This document shows positions 49,519 to 59,213 of a DNA stretch of 64,000 nt, piece by piece (within the stretch, counting starts at the first letter, position 1; each line of letters starts with the position of its first letter). A program made the position numbers and the translations under genes. Below the pieces are notes generated by a model that was not told where the DNA came from, made no database searches, and was given only the letters and a program-made list of their open reading frames with translations. Source of the stretch: Paramesorhizobium leguminum (GTDB taxonomy: Bacteria; Pseudomonadota; Alphaproteobacteria; Rhizobiales; Rhizobiaceae); the NCBI RefSeq assembly GCF_003217235.1, contig NZ_QJTF01000008.1, positions 93,877-157,876 on the forward strand. Direction: 5' to 3'.

Positions 49519-51495
49519 TCAACTATTCGCCAGCCTTGCCGCCCGCGTCTTCTCCATCGCCTTCGCCAGTTGGCCATCCCGCTCATAGACATCGTCATAA
49601 AAGCGAATCTTTCCGGTCTCAGCGTCCGGCCAGGCGGTGAAATAGGCAATGTAGACCGGGATCTGCTCCGGCACCTTCACGGCGCGCTCGTTCTTGCCGA
49701 AATATTTGCTGAGGCTCTCCACCGGCACGCCCAGCACCGCTGCGGCCATGTCGCGCGGGCGCTCCAGACGGATGCAGCCGTGGCTCAACGCCCGCATATC
49801 CTTCTTGAAATAGGACTTTGCCGGTGTGTCGTGCATGTAGATATCATGCTCGTTGGGGAAGAGGATCTTTAGTTCGCCCAGCGCATTGTCGAGGCTTGGG
49901 GTCTGGCGAATGCCGACGTCACCCTTGCCCGCGGCAATCCGCGACCAATTGACGGAACTGGACGGAACGCGCTTGCCCCCCTGGTAGACCTCATAGCCGC
50001 TGCGTTCGAGATGGCCCGGATCACGCAGGATTTTCGGCATCATCTCATTGAGGATGATCGAACGCGGCACGCCCCACGATGGATTGAACACCACCGTCTG
50101 GACTTTATTGTAGAAGAAAAAGGTCTGGTGGCGCGGCGAGCCGACCACGACATTCATCGCGACCTTTTCCTGCGCTCCTTCAAAATATTGCGCCCGGTAG
50201 GCCGGCTGATTGACGAAGACATAGCGATTACCGAATTCATGCGGCAGCCAGCGCAGACGCTCCATCGCATAGAGAATGCGGTCGCGTTTCAGCGCGGTGG
50301 ATTCGCCCTGCAGCGTTGCGATCGTGCTGCGTCCGATGACACCATCCGGATTGCTGCCGGCCTGTTTCTGGTAGTCCTTGATCGCCGCGACCAGCGCCGG
50401 ATCGTAAACGCTCGCACCCACATGTTCGGCGAGAACCGCCTCGTGCTTTGCCAGATAATCGGCAGGCGCCTTCTTCTGAATCAACGCCACGACATTGGCA
50501 ATTTCGGCATTCTCGTCGCCGGGGCGGATCAGCGTGCCGGGCGCGATGCGCACCTGTACGTCATTTGCCATGCCATCCAGATCGGCAAGGCTCTTCTTCA
50601 GGTCCGCATACCATTTGCTCTGAGGGTGGAACGATGCGAGATAGGCAGCCGGATCGTCGGAAATGGCCAGCTTCTCCAGTACGTCACGCGCCTTCACCCG
50701 GCCGCGCGGAAGATCATGCATCTCGCTCAAGCGGTCGGCGGTAATGCGTCCTTCGCCTGCGTCAATCGCGTAGCGCAATGCCCGCGCCGTCATCAATATA
50801 TCGAAATCGGCAAGTTTTTTCAGGCGGTCCTGTTTATCCGCCTCGTCGAAACTTTCAGCCGGAATCAGGACGGCATATTCTTCCGGGTCCAGTCCGTCCT
50901 CGCCCGCGCGAGCGAACAGCGCCGCCGCTGCCTTTGCCTTCGGCGAGACTGCGAGGTCCGCCGACCAGAGGAACTTCTGGTGCGCCGAATAGAACTCGAC
51001 AATGGCGTCGGCAATTCCCTTTTCCGTGCGCACGTCGATTTTTTTCAGATGCTCGGCAAGCGCCGCGAAGCTTGTCGCTTCCGGCTTGGGCGGCAAAGGG
51101 GACATGCCCGATGTGATCGCGCTGTTCAGCGGCTCTGCCACATCTCGCGTGGCGGCCGTCAACTGCATGTCGATTTTGGAGAAATCAACCCGCACCAGCG
51201 CATCCGGCTTGTAATCATAGACCTGCGGCCCCTTCACGGTCACCCGCTTGATCGGGATATCCACCGCGCGAGGATCGTTCTCGACCTTAGGCACCGGCGC
51301 GGGCGCGCGCTCCATGGCAACGGGCGGCGGTGCAATCTCTGCCGTTGGCTGACTCTGTGCCTGGCTGCGCTGCCGGAATAGTTCCATAAGCGTGCTGGCG
51401 GCATGTGCGTCGGTTGCAGTCAGCGCCGTCGAAAGGCTAAGCGCGGCGCTCGCCGCCGCTACGGCCAGAGCTTTGCTTCTGGAAGGAAAATGCAT
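49519..51495 (-). CDS. L,D-transpeptidase, large YcbB-like form
   Basis: 658 residues. Signal peptide (cleavage near TDAHAAST), a long N-terminal scaffold, a peptidoglycan-binding domain (ALVAAIKDYQKQAGSNPDGVIGRSTIATLQ) and a YkuD domain with YMHDTPAKSYFKKDMRALSHGCIRLERP (nucleophile Cys in SHGC). This architecture matches LdtD/YcbB, which forms 3-3 cross-links in peptidoglycan. ATG at 51495. Divergent from fumarase. Confidence 0.93.
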   Translation of the reverse strand: MHFPSRSKALAVAAASAALSLSTALTATDAHAASTLMELFRQRSQAQSQPTAEIAPPPVAMERAPAPVPKVENDPRAVDIPIKRVTVKGPQVYDYKPDALVRVDFSKIDMQLTAATRDVAEPLNSAITSGMSPLPPKPEATSFAALAEHLKKIDVRTEKGIADAIVEFYSAHQKFLWSADLAVSPKAKAAAALFARAGEDGLDPEEYAVLIPAESFDEADKQDRLKKLADFDILMTARALRYAIDAGEGRITADRLSEMHDLPRGRVKARDVLEKLAISDDPAAYLASFHPQSKWYADLKKSLADLDGMANDVQVRIAPGTLIRPGDENAEIANVVALIQKKAPADYLAKHEAVLAEHVGASVYDPALVAAIKDYQKQAGSNPDGVIGRSTIATLQGESTALKRDRILYAMERLRWLPHEFGNRYVFVNQPAYRAQYFEGAQEKVAMNVVVGSPRHQTFFFYNKVQTVVFNPSWGVPRSIILNEMMPKILRDPGHLERSGYEVYQGGKRVPSSSVNWSRIAAGKGDVGIRQTPSLDNALGELKILFPNEHDIYMHDTPAKSYFKKDMRALSHGCIRLERPRDMAAAVLGVPVESLSKYFGKNERAVKVPEQIPVYIAYFTAWPDAETGKIRFYDDVYERDGQLAKAMEKTRAARLANS

Positions 51496-51748
51496 GATGT
51501 CCGCCCACTAGTTTTATTGTTACGGCCAAGGAGGGCCGCGTATGCGAATCCGAGGGAAACATCACATTTGCGGAATCTCGTATAGATTCTTTTAACGACG
51601 AAAAATTCTTCTGCCCTGAGACGGGCCGACCATTCACATTCGCTTGAGGCGTGACTTTTCCGCATCGCGCGCGATCTGCCGCAGTGGATTTTGCCACCCC
51701 TCGCGATAAAAGCGGCTCAACAAACCATATGCAAAAACGGGACAACAA

Positions 51749-53356
51749 ATGGCAGACGCGATCTTCCCTCTGGGTCAGGACGAAACGCCCTACCGCAAGC
51801 TCTCCTCCGATCATGTTTCGGTCGACAGCTTCAAGGGACAGGAAATCCTCAGCGTCGATGTGGAAGGCCTTCGACTGCTCGCCGAAGCCGCCTTTGCCGA
51901 TATCAACCATCTCTTGCGTCCCGGCCATCTGCAGCAGCTTGCGAACATTCTCGAAGACCCAGAGGCGACGGATAACGACCGCTTCGTCGCCTATGATCTC
52001 CTGAAGAACGCCAACATCGCCGCCGGCGGCATCCTGCCGATGTGCCAAGACACAGGCACGGCGATCATCATGGGGAAGAAGGGCCGCCGCGTGTGGACAG
52101 AGGGCGGCGACGCCGAGGCGCTGGGCGCCGGTGTGCTCGACGCCTATGAGAAGAAGAATCTGCGTTATTCGCAACTCGCGCCGCTTTCGATGTTCGAGGA
52201 AAAGAACACGAAGAACAATCTGCCGGCGCAGATCGATATCTATGAGGAAGGCGAGGACGCCTATACGTTCCTGTTCGTCGCCAAGGGCGGCGGCTCGGCC
52301 AACAAGACGTTCCTCTATCAGGGTACACCATCGCTCCTGAGCCATGACCGGATGCTGGATTTTCTCAAGGAAAAGATCCTGACGCTGGGCACCTCCGCCT
52401 GCCCGCCTTACCACCTCGCCGTGGTGATCGGCGGCACGTCGGCGGAGATGAACTTGAAGACCGTCAAGCTCGCCTCGACGCGCTACCTCGATAGTCTCCC
52501 CACCAAGGGCTCGGAAAACGGCCACGCCTTCCGCGATCTGGAGATGGAAGCCGAAATCCACAAGCTGACGCAGTCGCTGGGTGTCGGCGCGCAATTCGGC
52601 GGCAAATATTTCTGCCACGACGTGCGCGTCATCCGCCTGCCCCGCCACGGCGCATCGCTGCCGATCGGCCTCGGCGTTTCCTGCTCCGCCGACCGCCAGG
52701 CGAAGGGCAAGATCACCCGGGACGGCATCTTCCTGGAACAGCTCGAAACCAACCCGGCGAAATACATGCCCGACATCGATGAGGAAAAGCTCTCCTCGCA
52801 TGTGGTGCGGATCGATCTCAACCAACCGATGAAGGACATCCTGAGCGAGCTCTCAAAACACCCTGTAAAGACGCGCCTTTCGCTCTCAGGCTCAATCATA
52901 GTCGCCCGTGATCTGGCCCATTCGAAAATCCGCGACCGGCTGGAAAAGGGCGAGCCGATGCCGGATTATTTCAAGAACCACCCGATCTATTACGCCGGCC
53001 CGGCCAAGACACCCGCCGGCTACGCCTCCGGCTCCTTCGGCCCGACCACGGCTGGCCGCATGGATTCCTATGTCGACCAGTTCCAGTCCTTCGGCGGCTC
53101 GATGGTGATGCTCGCCAAGGGCAACCGCTCGCGCCAGGTGCGCGAGGCTTGCGGACGCCATGGCGGCTTCTATCTAGGCTCCATCGGTGGCCCCGCCGCA
53201 CGTCTGGCGCAGGACTGCATCAAGAAGGTGGAGATCGTTGAATATCCGGAACTCGGCATGGAGGCGATCTGGCGAATCGAGGTTGAGAATTTCCCGGCCT
53301 TCGTCGTGATTGACGATAAGGGGAATGATTTCTTCAAGGAGCTGAATTTGGGGTGA
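51749..53356 (+). CDS. fumA: Fumarate hydratase, class I (iron-sulfur)
   Basis: 535 residues. It interconverts fumarate and malate in the TCA cycle. The N-terminal domain contains [15 protein letters not shown] with the cluster Cys, [20 protein letters not shown] and [15 protein letters not shown]; the C-terminal part has [26 protein letters not shown] and [25 protein letters not shown]. It is the homodimeric, oxygen-sensitive 4Fe-4S class, not FumC. ATG at 51749; transcribed away from the L,D-transpeptidase. Confidence 0.95.
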   Translation: MADAIFPLGQDETPYRKLSSDHVSVDSFKGQEILSVDVEGLRLLAEAAFADINHLLRPGHLQQLANILEDPEATDNDRFVAYDLLKNANIAAGGILPMCQDTGTAIIMGKKGRRVWTEGGDAEALGAGVLDAYEKKNLRYSQLAPLSMFEEKNTKNNLPAQIDIYEEGEDAYTFLFVAKGGGSANKTFLYQGTPSLLSHDRMLDFLKEKILTLGTSACPPYHLAVVIGGTSAEMNLKTVKLASTRYLDSLPTKGSENGHAFRDLEMEAEIHKLTQSLGVGAQFGGKYFCHDVRVIRLPRHGASLPIGLGVSCSADRQAKGKITRDGIFLEQLETNPAKYMPDIDEEKLSSHVVRIDLNQPMKDILSELSKHPVKTRLSLSGSIIVARDLAHSKIRDRLEKGEPMPDYFKNHPIYYAGPAKTPAGYASGSFGPTTAGRMDSYVDQFQSFGGSMVMLAKGNRSRQVREACGRHGGFYLGSIGGPAARLAQDCIKKVEIVEYPELGMEAIWRIEVENFPAFVVIDDKGNDFFKELNLG

Positions 53357-53364
53357 TGCGGCCC

Positions 53365-54270
53365 TCAGGCCGCCTCCACCATCGCGCCCTGCCCCGTCAC
53401 AAACTGCGCCACTCGCGCGGCTATCTCGGGGCTCGCGATGATCCGCCGATGACCAAGCCCGTCCGCCCAATGCAGCGTTATATGCGGCCCCGCCGCGGCC
53501 TTGGCCTCGGCGGATTTCGCCGAAACCTCCTTGTCGTCGCGCGCATGAATCGCCAGCGCGGGAATACCCATTTGGCGCAAATGCTGGGGCGTATCGAAGG
53601 CGGCGAGCGGGCGGCAGGCGAGCCGGAGCACTTCGTCATCCATCGCGTTGCGCACTTGAGGCGGAAGCCCGACTGCCTTGCCGAAATCGTCGAAAACTTC
53701 GATCATCGAATGCGGCGAAGCGATGGTGATGAGCTTTTGCGGCCTGTGCGCCGGATAGCACGGAACCGCGCCCGCAGCCGCATTGACCACGACCGCGCCG
53801 CCGAAGGAATGGCCGATCATGGCGTTGAACGGCCCATATTCCCGCCACGCCGCGTCCACCGCCGCTATCGCCTGCACCATGTTGAGGGCCCTGCCCGGCG
53901 AAGCGCCATGTCCGGGCAAGTCGATGGCAACGACGCGCTCGCAGGTATCCAGCAGCGCATCGACGATGGCGAGCATGTCCGCCGCGCGTGAACCCCAGCC
54001 ATGCACGACGAGCGAGGTGCCGCCGGACGGCTTGTCAGGCTCGAAAAGGTAGGACGTGAACATGCCGCGGTCGATTGTCAGGTCGAGACGCCGCGCCTTC
54101 CGCATCCTCGCTTCGGCGCGCGCAAGCTTTTCCGCATAGGATTTTGTTTTCGGCTTGCGGCCGGGTGTGCGGCAAAAAAGATTGAACGCGGCGCGCCCTG
54201 CCCGCTTCGGCGCGATGCGCCCATAAACCTCGAAACCAAGACGGGTGACCTGCAAGACGAAGGGTGCCAT
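53365..54270 (-). CDS. Alpha/beta hydrolase
   Basis: 301 residues. SLVVHGWGSRAADM (oxyanion loop), nucleophile elbow IGHSFGGAVVV and a late LGHRRIIASPE His. No clear signal peptide. Substrate unknown. It is divergent from a MarR-family gene across a perfect 18-bp palindrome, so it is probably that regulator's target. Convergent with fumarase, 8 bases apart. Confidence 0.88.
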   Translation of the reverse strand: MAPFVLQVTRLGFEVYGRIAPKRAGRAAFNLFCRTPGRKPKTKSYAEKLARAEARMRKARRLDLTIDRGMFTSYLFEPDKPSGGTSLVVHGWGSRAADMLAIVDALLDTCERVVAIDLPGHGASPGRALNMVQAIAAVDAAWREYGPFNAMIGHSFGGAVVVNAAAGAVPCYPAHRPQKLITIASPHSMIEVFDDFGKAVGLPPQVRNAMDDEVLRLACRPLAAFDTPQHLRQMGIPALAIHARDDKEVSAKSAEAKAAAGPHITLHWADGLGHRRIIASPEIAARVAQFVTGQGAMVEAA

Positions 54271-54293
54271 AATTGGAGATTCCTGCCGGTAAG

Positions 54294-54311
54294 TTGTTCA
54301 GTGCTGAACAA
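54294..54311. promoter_or_regulatory. Palindromic operator candidate between marR and hydrolase
   Basis: TTGTTCAG and CTGAACAA form a perfect 8-bp inverted repeat with a 2-base centre, the size and layout of MarR operators. A weaker second site, TTGTACAA (54314-54321), follows. Both lie within the 62-base divergent gap, 22 bases before the regulator start. Confidence 0.75.
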
Positions 54312-54332
54312 TATTGTACAAGATTGAACAGA

Positions 54333-54785
54333 ATGCAAGACGCTCCAAAAACGTTTCCCTGGGACAATCCCCGTTTCAAAAACTGGGTGGCGATGATGCG
54401 TGCGGAAAAGGCGGTGGCGCGCGAACTCACGCGCGCTTTAGCGCCTTTCGAGCTGAAGCCTGCCCAGTTCGATGCGATGATCAATCTCTACCGCCATCCC
54501 GGCCAGTCGCAGCACGATCTGGCGCGCCGGCTTCTGGTTGGCCGGTCCAATGTCACCATGCTTCTGCCGCAGATGGAGGCGCAAGGCCTCATGCGCCGGG
54601 AGGGCGATCCCAAGGACAAGCGCATCATGCGCCTCTATCTGACGGATGAGGGCGAGAAACGGTTGATGCGGGCGCTGGAGGTTTATGCGGCGCTGATCGA
54701 CCGGGTGATGGATCAATCCAGCCCAGAGGAATGCGACATGATGGGCGACATGATGCGCCGCATCACGGAAATGCTGAAGGAATAA
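54333..54785 (+). CDS. MarR-family transcriptional regulator
   Basis: 150 residues. The winged helix reads QFDAMINLYRHPGQSQHDLARRLLVGRSNVTMLLPQMEAQGLMRREGDPKDKRIMRLYLTDEG in pieces, a textbook MarR domain. It binds as a dimer and usually represses itself and the divergent gene. ATG at 54333; a longer frame overlaps the operator and is unlikely. The inducer is not known. Confidence 0.92.
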   Translation: MQDAPKTFPWDNPRFKNWVAMMRAEKAVARELTRALAPFELKPAQFDAMINLYRHPGQSQHDLARRLLVGRSNVTMLLPQMEAQGLMRREGDPKDKRIMRLYLTDEGEKRLMRALEVYAALIDRVMDQSSPEECDMMGDMMRRITEMLKE

Positions 54786-54791
54786 CCAGAC

Positions 54792-55403
54792 CTACCACAT
54801 GGTCGCCTTGGCCCGCTCCAGCCACGCCGCGTCATAAGCGTCGCCGTCGATAGCGGTCCCGCTGGTGCGGGCCAGCATCTGTCCCGGCGTTGGCAGGCGC
54901 TTCGGGTCGACTTGCTTTTCCGCATTCCACAATTCCGAGCGATGAATGGCACGCGCGCACTGGAAATAAATCGCTTCGATATCGATGATCATCACCGACC
55001 GCGCCGCCTTGTTTTGCACGGCGAAGGAGGCGCAAAGATCGGGATCTACCGAGATCGTAGCGCGACCGTTGACGCGCAAAGTTGTCCCCGAACCGGGCAC
55101 GAGAAAGAGCAGCCCGACCCTGCCGTCACGGATGATGTTTTTCAGCGAATCGGCGCGGTTGTTGCCGTGCCGGTCCGGCATCATCAAGGTGCGCTCGTCA
55201 TGGATGCGGATGAAGCCCTGGAGATAGCCACGCGGCGAGCAGTCGAGCCCTTCAGGCCCTGACGTCGCCAGCACGACGAAGGGCGAAGCCATGATGAAGG
55301 CCGCATATTCCGGAATGAGACGGTCGACTTCCTTGACGACCGACGCCTCGCCCGGCTTGCCATACAGCGCTTCGAGTTCCTCCACCGTCCTGATGATCGT
55401 CAT
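54792..55403 (-). CDS. Pyridoxamine 5'-phosphate oxidase-like flavin-binding protein
   Basis: 203 residues. PEYAAFIMASPFVVLATSGPEGLDCSPRGYLQGFIRI, MPDRHGNNRADSLKNIIRDGRVGLLFLVPGSG and TLRVNGRATIS match the split-barrel FMN-binding family often labelled MSMEG_1061-like. Substrate unknown; it is not PdxH. ATG at 55403 has AGAGGG upstream, 10 bases after the DUF971 stop, so the two are probably co-transcribed. Confidence 0.85.
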   Translation of the reverse strand: MTIIRTVEELEALYGKPGEASVVKEVDRLIPEYAAFIMASPFVVLATSGPEGLDCSPRGYLQGFIRIHDERTLMMPDRHGNNRADSLKNIIRDGRVGLLFLVPGSGTTLRVNGRATISVDPDLCASFAVQNKAARSVMIIDIEAIYFQCARAIHRSELWNAEKQVDPKRLPTPGQMLARTSGTAIDGDAYDAAWLERAKATMW

Positions 55404-55413
55404 TTCGTCCCTC

Positions 55414-55773
55414 TTACCGTTCGCGGCGCAGCCCCTTCTCGGCCAACTCATCCAGATAGCCCCGCCAGCGGCTTTCCTTTTCGAGACCGAGCTGGTGCAG
55501 GTAAGTCCAGCTGAAAAGCCCCGTATCGTGCATATCGTCAAAGGTGATGCGCACGGCATAATTGCCGATAGGCTCGACCTTGAGAATGGTCACGTCGATC
55601 TTGCCGGGAACGGTCACGCGCTGTTCCGGCGAGTGGCCCTGCACCTCCGCCGACGGCGAGAGGACGCGCAGCATCTCGGCGGGGAGCGCATAGGCCTCGC
55701 CATTGTCGAAGCTGATCGTCAGGACTTTCCGATCCGGCGAAACGCGCAATTCCTTGGGCCAGACATCCGCCAT
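55414..55773 (-). CDS. DUF971 (gamma-butyrobetaine hydroxylase-like N-terminal) protein
   Basis: 119 residues. WPKELRVSPDRKVLTISFDNGEAYALPAEMLRVLSPSAEVQGH and PIGNYAVRITFDDMHDTGLFSW match DUF971. Some members are linked to Fe-S or molybdenum enzyme genes; here it is next to moaA, transcribed in the opposite direction. Its biochemical role is not established. Confidence 0.88.
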   Translation of the reverse strand: MADVWPKELRVSPDRKVLTISFDNGEAYALPAEMLRVLSPSAEVQGHSPEQRVTVPGKIDVTILKVEPIGNYAVRITFDDMHDTGLFSWTYLHQLGLEKESRWRGYLDELAEKGLRRER

Positions 55774-55804
55774 GGCGCCCCTCCATCATCGTTGAAGCCT
55801 TCAC

Positions 55805-55926
55805 CCTCGTCCTTCGAGGCTCGCTTCGCTCACACCTCAGGATGAGGGTGAAGGCGCGGCGCTCCAATAGCCCTCATCCTGAGGTGCGCAATGAAGCGAA
55901 GCGGAATGACGCCTCGAAGGACGAGG
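55805..55926. repeat. Large inverted-repeat element upstream of moaA
   Basis: CCTCGTCCTTCGAGGC (55805-55820) and GCCTCGAAGGACGAGG (55911-55926) are perfect 16-bp outer arms. Inside are CCTCAGGATGAGGG and its complement CCCTCATCCTGAGG. The whole can fold into a long hairpin between DUF971 and moaA. It is of a type scattered in rhizobial genomes. Confidence 0.8.
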
Positions 55927-56011
55927 GCGCTTGGCAAAAAGCTCTAAGCCCGTGTTAGGCCGATTGCGTCCGTGCGACAAGCGTCTTATCTGTGTTGCGG
56001 AGGAGCTGATC

Positions 56012-57049
56012 TTGAACGAGATGATATCGATCCATCCGGCAAACCCGCGCGAACCGGCGATGATCGACCCCTTCGGACGGGCGATCACTTACTTGCGCGT
56101 GTCGGTGACGGACCGCTGCGATTTCCGCTGCACTTATTGCATGGCGGAGAACATGACTTTCCTGCCGAAGAAGGACCTGCTTTCGCTCGAAGAACTCGAC
56201 CGGCTCTGCACCGTCTTCATCGAAAAGGGCGTGCGCAAGTTGCGGCTGACCGGCGGCGAGCCGCTGGTGCGCAAGAACATCATGCATCTCATCCGCGCGC
56301 TTTCCCCGCATATTTTTTCGGGTGCGCTGGAAGAACTGACGCTCACCACCAACGGCTCGCAGCTCGCGCGCCATGCGGGCGAACTCGCGGAATGCGGCGT
56401 GAAGCGCATCAATGTCTCGCTCGATACGCTCGATGCCGATAAATTCCGCGACATCACCCGCTGGGGCGAAATCGGGCGTGTGCTTGACGGCATCGATGCG
56501 GCGCAGACCGCCGGAATCAAGGTCAAGATCAACGCGGTTGCACTCAAGGGTTTCAACGAGCACGAAATCCCCGAAATGATCCGCTGGGCGCATGGCCGGG
56601 GCATGGACATGACGCTGATCGAAACCATGCCGATGGGTGAGATCGATCTCGACCGTACCGACCAGTACCTGCCGCTCTCCATGCTGCGTGCCTCGCTGGC
56701 GCGGGAATTCACCATGGCCGAAATTCCCTACAAGACCGGCGGTCCCGCCCGCTATGTCGAGGTGGACGAAACCGGCGGCAGGCTCGGCTTCATCACGCCG
56801 ATGACCCATAATTTCTGCGAAAGCTGTAATCGCGTGCGCATCACCTGCACCGGCACGCTCTTCATGTGTCTCGGGCAGGAGGATGCGGCGGATTTACGCG
56901 CCCCGCTTCGCGCATCCGAGGGCAACGTGCTTCTCTCCCGCGCCATAGACGAAGCCATCGGGCGCAAGCCCAAGGGGCACGACTTCATCATCGACCGCCG
57001 CCACAACCGCCCCGCCGTGTCGCGGCACATGAGCGTTACAGGGGGATAG
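56012..57049 (+). CDS. moaA: GTP 3',8-cyclase
   Basis: 345 residues. A radical SAM enzyme that with MoaC forms cyclic pyranopterin monophosphate. The first 4Fe-4S cluster is CDFRCTYC, the SAM motif [12 protein letters not shown], and the C-terminal cluster is [19 protein letters not shown]. The end SRHMSVTGG has the conserved GG tail. I chose TTG at 56012, with GGAGGAG 6 bases upstream; ATG at 56021 and 56060 are alternatives. Confidence 0.96.
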   Translation: MNEMISIHPANPREPAMIDPFGRAITYLRVSVTDRCDFRCTYCMAENMTFLPKKDLLSLEELDRLCTVFIEKGVRKLRLTGGEPLVRKNIMHLIRALSPHIFSGALEELTLTTNGSQLARHAGELAECGVKRINVSLDTLDADKFRDITRWGEIGRVLDGIDAAQTAGIKVKINAVALKGFNEHEIPEMIRWAHGRGMDMTLIETMPMGEIDLDRTDQYLPLSMLRASLAREFTMAEIPYKTGGPARYVEVDETGGRLGFITPMTHNFCESCNRVRITCTGTLFMCLGQEDAADLRAPLRASEGNVLLSRAIDEAIGRKPKGHDFIIDRRHNRPAVSRHMSVTGG

Positions 57050-57051
57050 CA

Positions 57052-57132
57052 AAGGCAATATGGCAGTAGGGCAATATGTCCTTGTTCCCTTATTTCACAT
57101 ACTGCCCTACTGCCTTACTGCCTTATTGCCTT
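57052..57132. repeat. Inverted short-repeat element (GGCAGTA/GGCAATA units)
   Basis: Left arm AAGGCAATATGGCAGTAGGG (57052-57071) continuing to CAATATGT; right arm, read on the other strand, AAGGCAATAAGGCAGTAAGG continuing to GCAGTAGGGCAGTATGT. The arms match except that the right one has one extra 8-base AGGCAGTA unit and two substitutions. It lies between moaA and the DMT gene; a frame runs through it but is not coding. Confidence 0.75.
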
Positions 57133-57149
57133 CATCTGGAATCACCGCC

Positions 57150-58073
57150 GTGGCGCTTTCTCCCAATATTCGCAGTTCGATTTTCATGATGCTGGCCATG
57201 GCGAGCTTCACGATCAACGATTCCATCACCAAATACCTCTCCGAGAGCATGAATACCGGGCAGATCATGCTGCTGCGCGGCACGCTTGCCACCATGGTCG
57301 TGCTGCTTCTGGCAAGACAGCGCAAGGCGCTGGTCAGTCCCCGCAAAATGCTGCATCCGATGATCATTCTGCGCGCGGTGGGTGAACTGGGCGCGACCAT
57401 CACCTATCTTGTCGCGCTGGCAAACCTGTCGCTCGGGTTCACCTCGGCCATTTTCCAGTCCGTGCCGCTTGCCGTCACGCTGCTTGCGGCTATTTTCCTG
57501 AAAGAGCAGGTTGGCTGGCGGCGCTGGCTGGCGATAACCACCGGCTTTGTCGGCGTGCTCATCATTGTGCGCCCCGGCGCCGACGGCATAAATCCTTACG
57601 CGCTGATGCTGCTCGTGGGCGTTGTTTTCACCGCCTGCCGCGATCTGGCGACGCGGCGCATACCGGACACGATGCCGACGCTGATGATCTCCGCCCTCAC
57701 CTCCTTTATCGTTACGCTGACTGGCGCGGGCCTCATCGTGCCCATGGGCGGCTGGTCGCCGGTCGGCTGGGGTGAGGCAGGCTTTCTCATGATCGCCGCG
57801 ATCCTGCTTCTCATTGGCTATCACTTCATCATCCTGGCGATGCGCGCGGGCGAGATCTCCTTCGTCGCCCCCTTTCGCTACACCAGCCTTCTCTGGTCGA
57901 TCCTGCTTGGTTTCGTCATCTTCGGCGATATTCCCAACATTGCCATGATCATCGGTTCGGTCATCGTGGTTTCAAGCGGCATCTACATGCTCTATCGCGA
58001 AAGCGTCGTCTCACGGCGTGGACGGATTGAAGCACGGGCGCCCGAACCGGCGGCTTTGACGGAAGCAGGATAG
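57150..58073 (+). CDS. EamA/DMT-family transporter
   Basis: About 307 residues with two EamA repeats and ten hydrophobic segments (for example IFMMLAMASFTINDSITKYL, IILRAVGELGATITYLVALA, LVIFGDIPN-like GFVIFGDIPNIAMIIGSVIV). Substrate unknown. I chose GTG at 57150 because the open frame upstream passes through the repeat; the ribosome site is weak. mobA starts one base after its stop, so the gene may share a transcript with mobAB. Confidence 0.85.
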   Translation: MALSPNIRSSIFMMLAMASFTINDSITKYLSESMNTGQIMLLRGTLATMVVLLLARQRKALVSPRKMLHPMIILRAVGELGATITYLVALANLSLGFTSAIFQSVPLAVTLLAAIFLKEQVGWRRWLAITTGFVGVLIIVRPGADGINPYALMLLVGVVFTACRDLATRRIPDTMPTLMISALTSFIVTLTGAGLIVPMGGWSPVGWGEAGFLMIAAILLLIGYHFIILAMRAGEISFVAPFRYTSLLWSILLGFVIFGDIPNIAMIIGSVIVVSSGIYMLYRESVVSRRGRIEARAPEPAALTEAG

Positions 58074-58074
58074 A

Positions 58075-58701
58075 ATGCAGCTCCTGGGCGTCATCCTCGC
58101 AGGCGGACGCGCGACGCGCATGGGTGGCGGCGACAAGACGCTGATGCCACTGGGCGGCAAGTCGCTTATCGACAACGTCATCGAGCGGCTAAGCCCGCAA
58201 CTGCCCGACATCATCATAAACGCCAATGGCGACCCTGCCCGCTTTGCTGAATTCGGTTTGCCTGTCGTGGCCGATCATGTACCCGGCTATCAAGGCCCCC
58301 TCGCTGGGCTTCACGCTGCGATGCGCCATGCAACAGAAATGGGCGCGACTCATATCGTGACCGTCGCCGCCGATACGCCGTTCTTTCCCGCCGATCTGGT
58401 CAGCCGCCTTATGGATGCGCAAGGAGATGCAAAGGCCGACATCGCGCTGGCCGCATCAGGCGGCAACCTCCACCCGGTTTTCGGCCTTTGGCCCGTCGCG
58501 CTGGAAAAAGACCTCGCGGCGTTTCTTATGAGTGACGAGAAGCTGAAGGTAAGTGCCTGGGCCAACCGTCACCGCGTGGCGGAGGCGCATTTCGATCCTC
58601 TGCCCGCAAAGGACGGAACGAGCGTCGATCCCTTCTTCAACATCAACACCCGCGAAGATCTTGCGCTAGCCGAGGAATTGCTGGAAAAACGCGCGTCATG
58701 A
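58075..58701 (+). CDS. mobA: Molybdenum cofactor guanylyltransferase
   Basis: 208 residues. It adds GMP to molybdopterin to give the guanine-dinucleotide cofactor. GVILAGGRATRMGGGDKTLMPLGGKSL is the nucleotide-binding motif; VADHVPGYQGPLAGLHAAM and VAADTPFFPADLV are conserved. Its stop overlaps the mobB start by four bases. Confidence 0.95.
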   Translation: MQLLGVILAGGRATRMGGGDKTLMPLGGKSLIDNVIERLSPQLPDIIINANGDPARFAEFGLPVVADHVPGYQGPLAGLHAAMRHATEMGATHIVTVAADTPFFPADLVSRLMDAQGDAKADIALAASGGNLHPVFGLWPVALEKDLAAFLMSDEKLKVSAWANRHRVAEAHFDPLPAKDGTSVDPFFNINTREDLALAEELLEKRAS

Positions 58702-59213
58702 CCAAACGTATTTTCGGCATTACCGGCTGGAAGAACTCCGGCAAGACAACACTGGTCGTCCGCCTCGTCGAGGAATTGACGCGGCGCGGCTGGCGGGTTT
58801 CCACCGTCAAGCACGCGCATCATGATTTCGATATCGATCATGAAGGCACCGACTCGTTCCGCCACCGCAAGGCGGGCGCCGGAGAAGTCGCCATCGTTTC
58901 CAACCGCCGCTTCGCGCTGATGCATGAATTGCAGGGTGAAAACGAGCCGTCGCTCGAGGATATCGTGCAGCGCCTTGGCCCCTGCGATCTCATTCTCGTC
59001 GAAGGCTACAAGCGCGAATCGATCAAGAAAATCGAAGTGCGGCGGCTGGATGGCCGCAAGGGCGAGCGACTCTCCGCCGGCGATCCCAATATCGTCGCCA
59101 TCGCCGCCGATCATCCCGTTGAGGGTGAAACCGTCCCGGTTTTCGGCCTCGATGATATCACGGGAATCGCCGACTTCATCGAAGCTCGGAATGGCTTGGG
59201 AAAACTCCGCTAA
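58698..59213 (+). CDS. mobB: Molybdopterin-guanine dinucleotide biosynthesis adaptor MobB
   Basis: 171 residues. GITGWKNSGKTTLVVRLVEEL is the Walker A GTP-binding loop; VKHAHHDFDIDHEGTDSFRHRKAGA and LILVEGYKRESIKKIEV are family motifs. It binds GTP and assists MobA. ATG overlaps the end of mobA. Confidence 0.95.
   Translation: MTKRIFGITGWKNSGKTTLVVRLVEELTRRGWRVSTVKHAHHDFDIDHEGTDSFRHRKAGAGEVAIVSNRRFALMHELQGENEPSLEDIVQRLGPCDLILVEGYKRESIKKIEVRRLDGRKGERLSAGDPNIVAIAADHPVEGETVPVFGLDDITGIADFIEARNGLGKLR

Noticed and set aside
50011..51381. 456-residue open frame on the plus strand opposite the L,D-transpeptidase
   Set aside because: Antisense shadow of a well-supported gene with signal peptide, PG-binding and YkuD motifs; its own sequence is Arg/His-rich without a recognisable domain.
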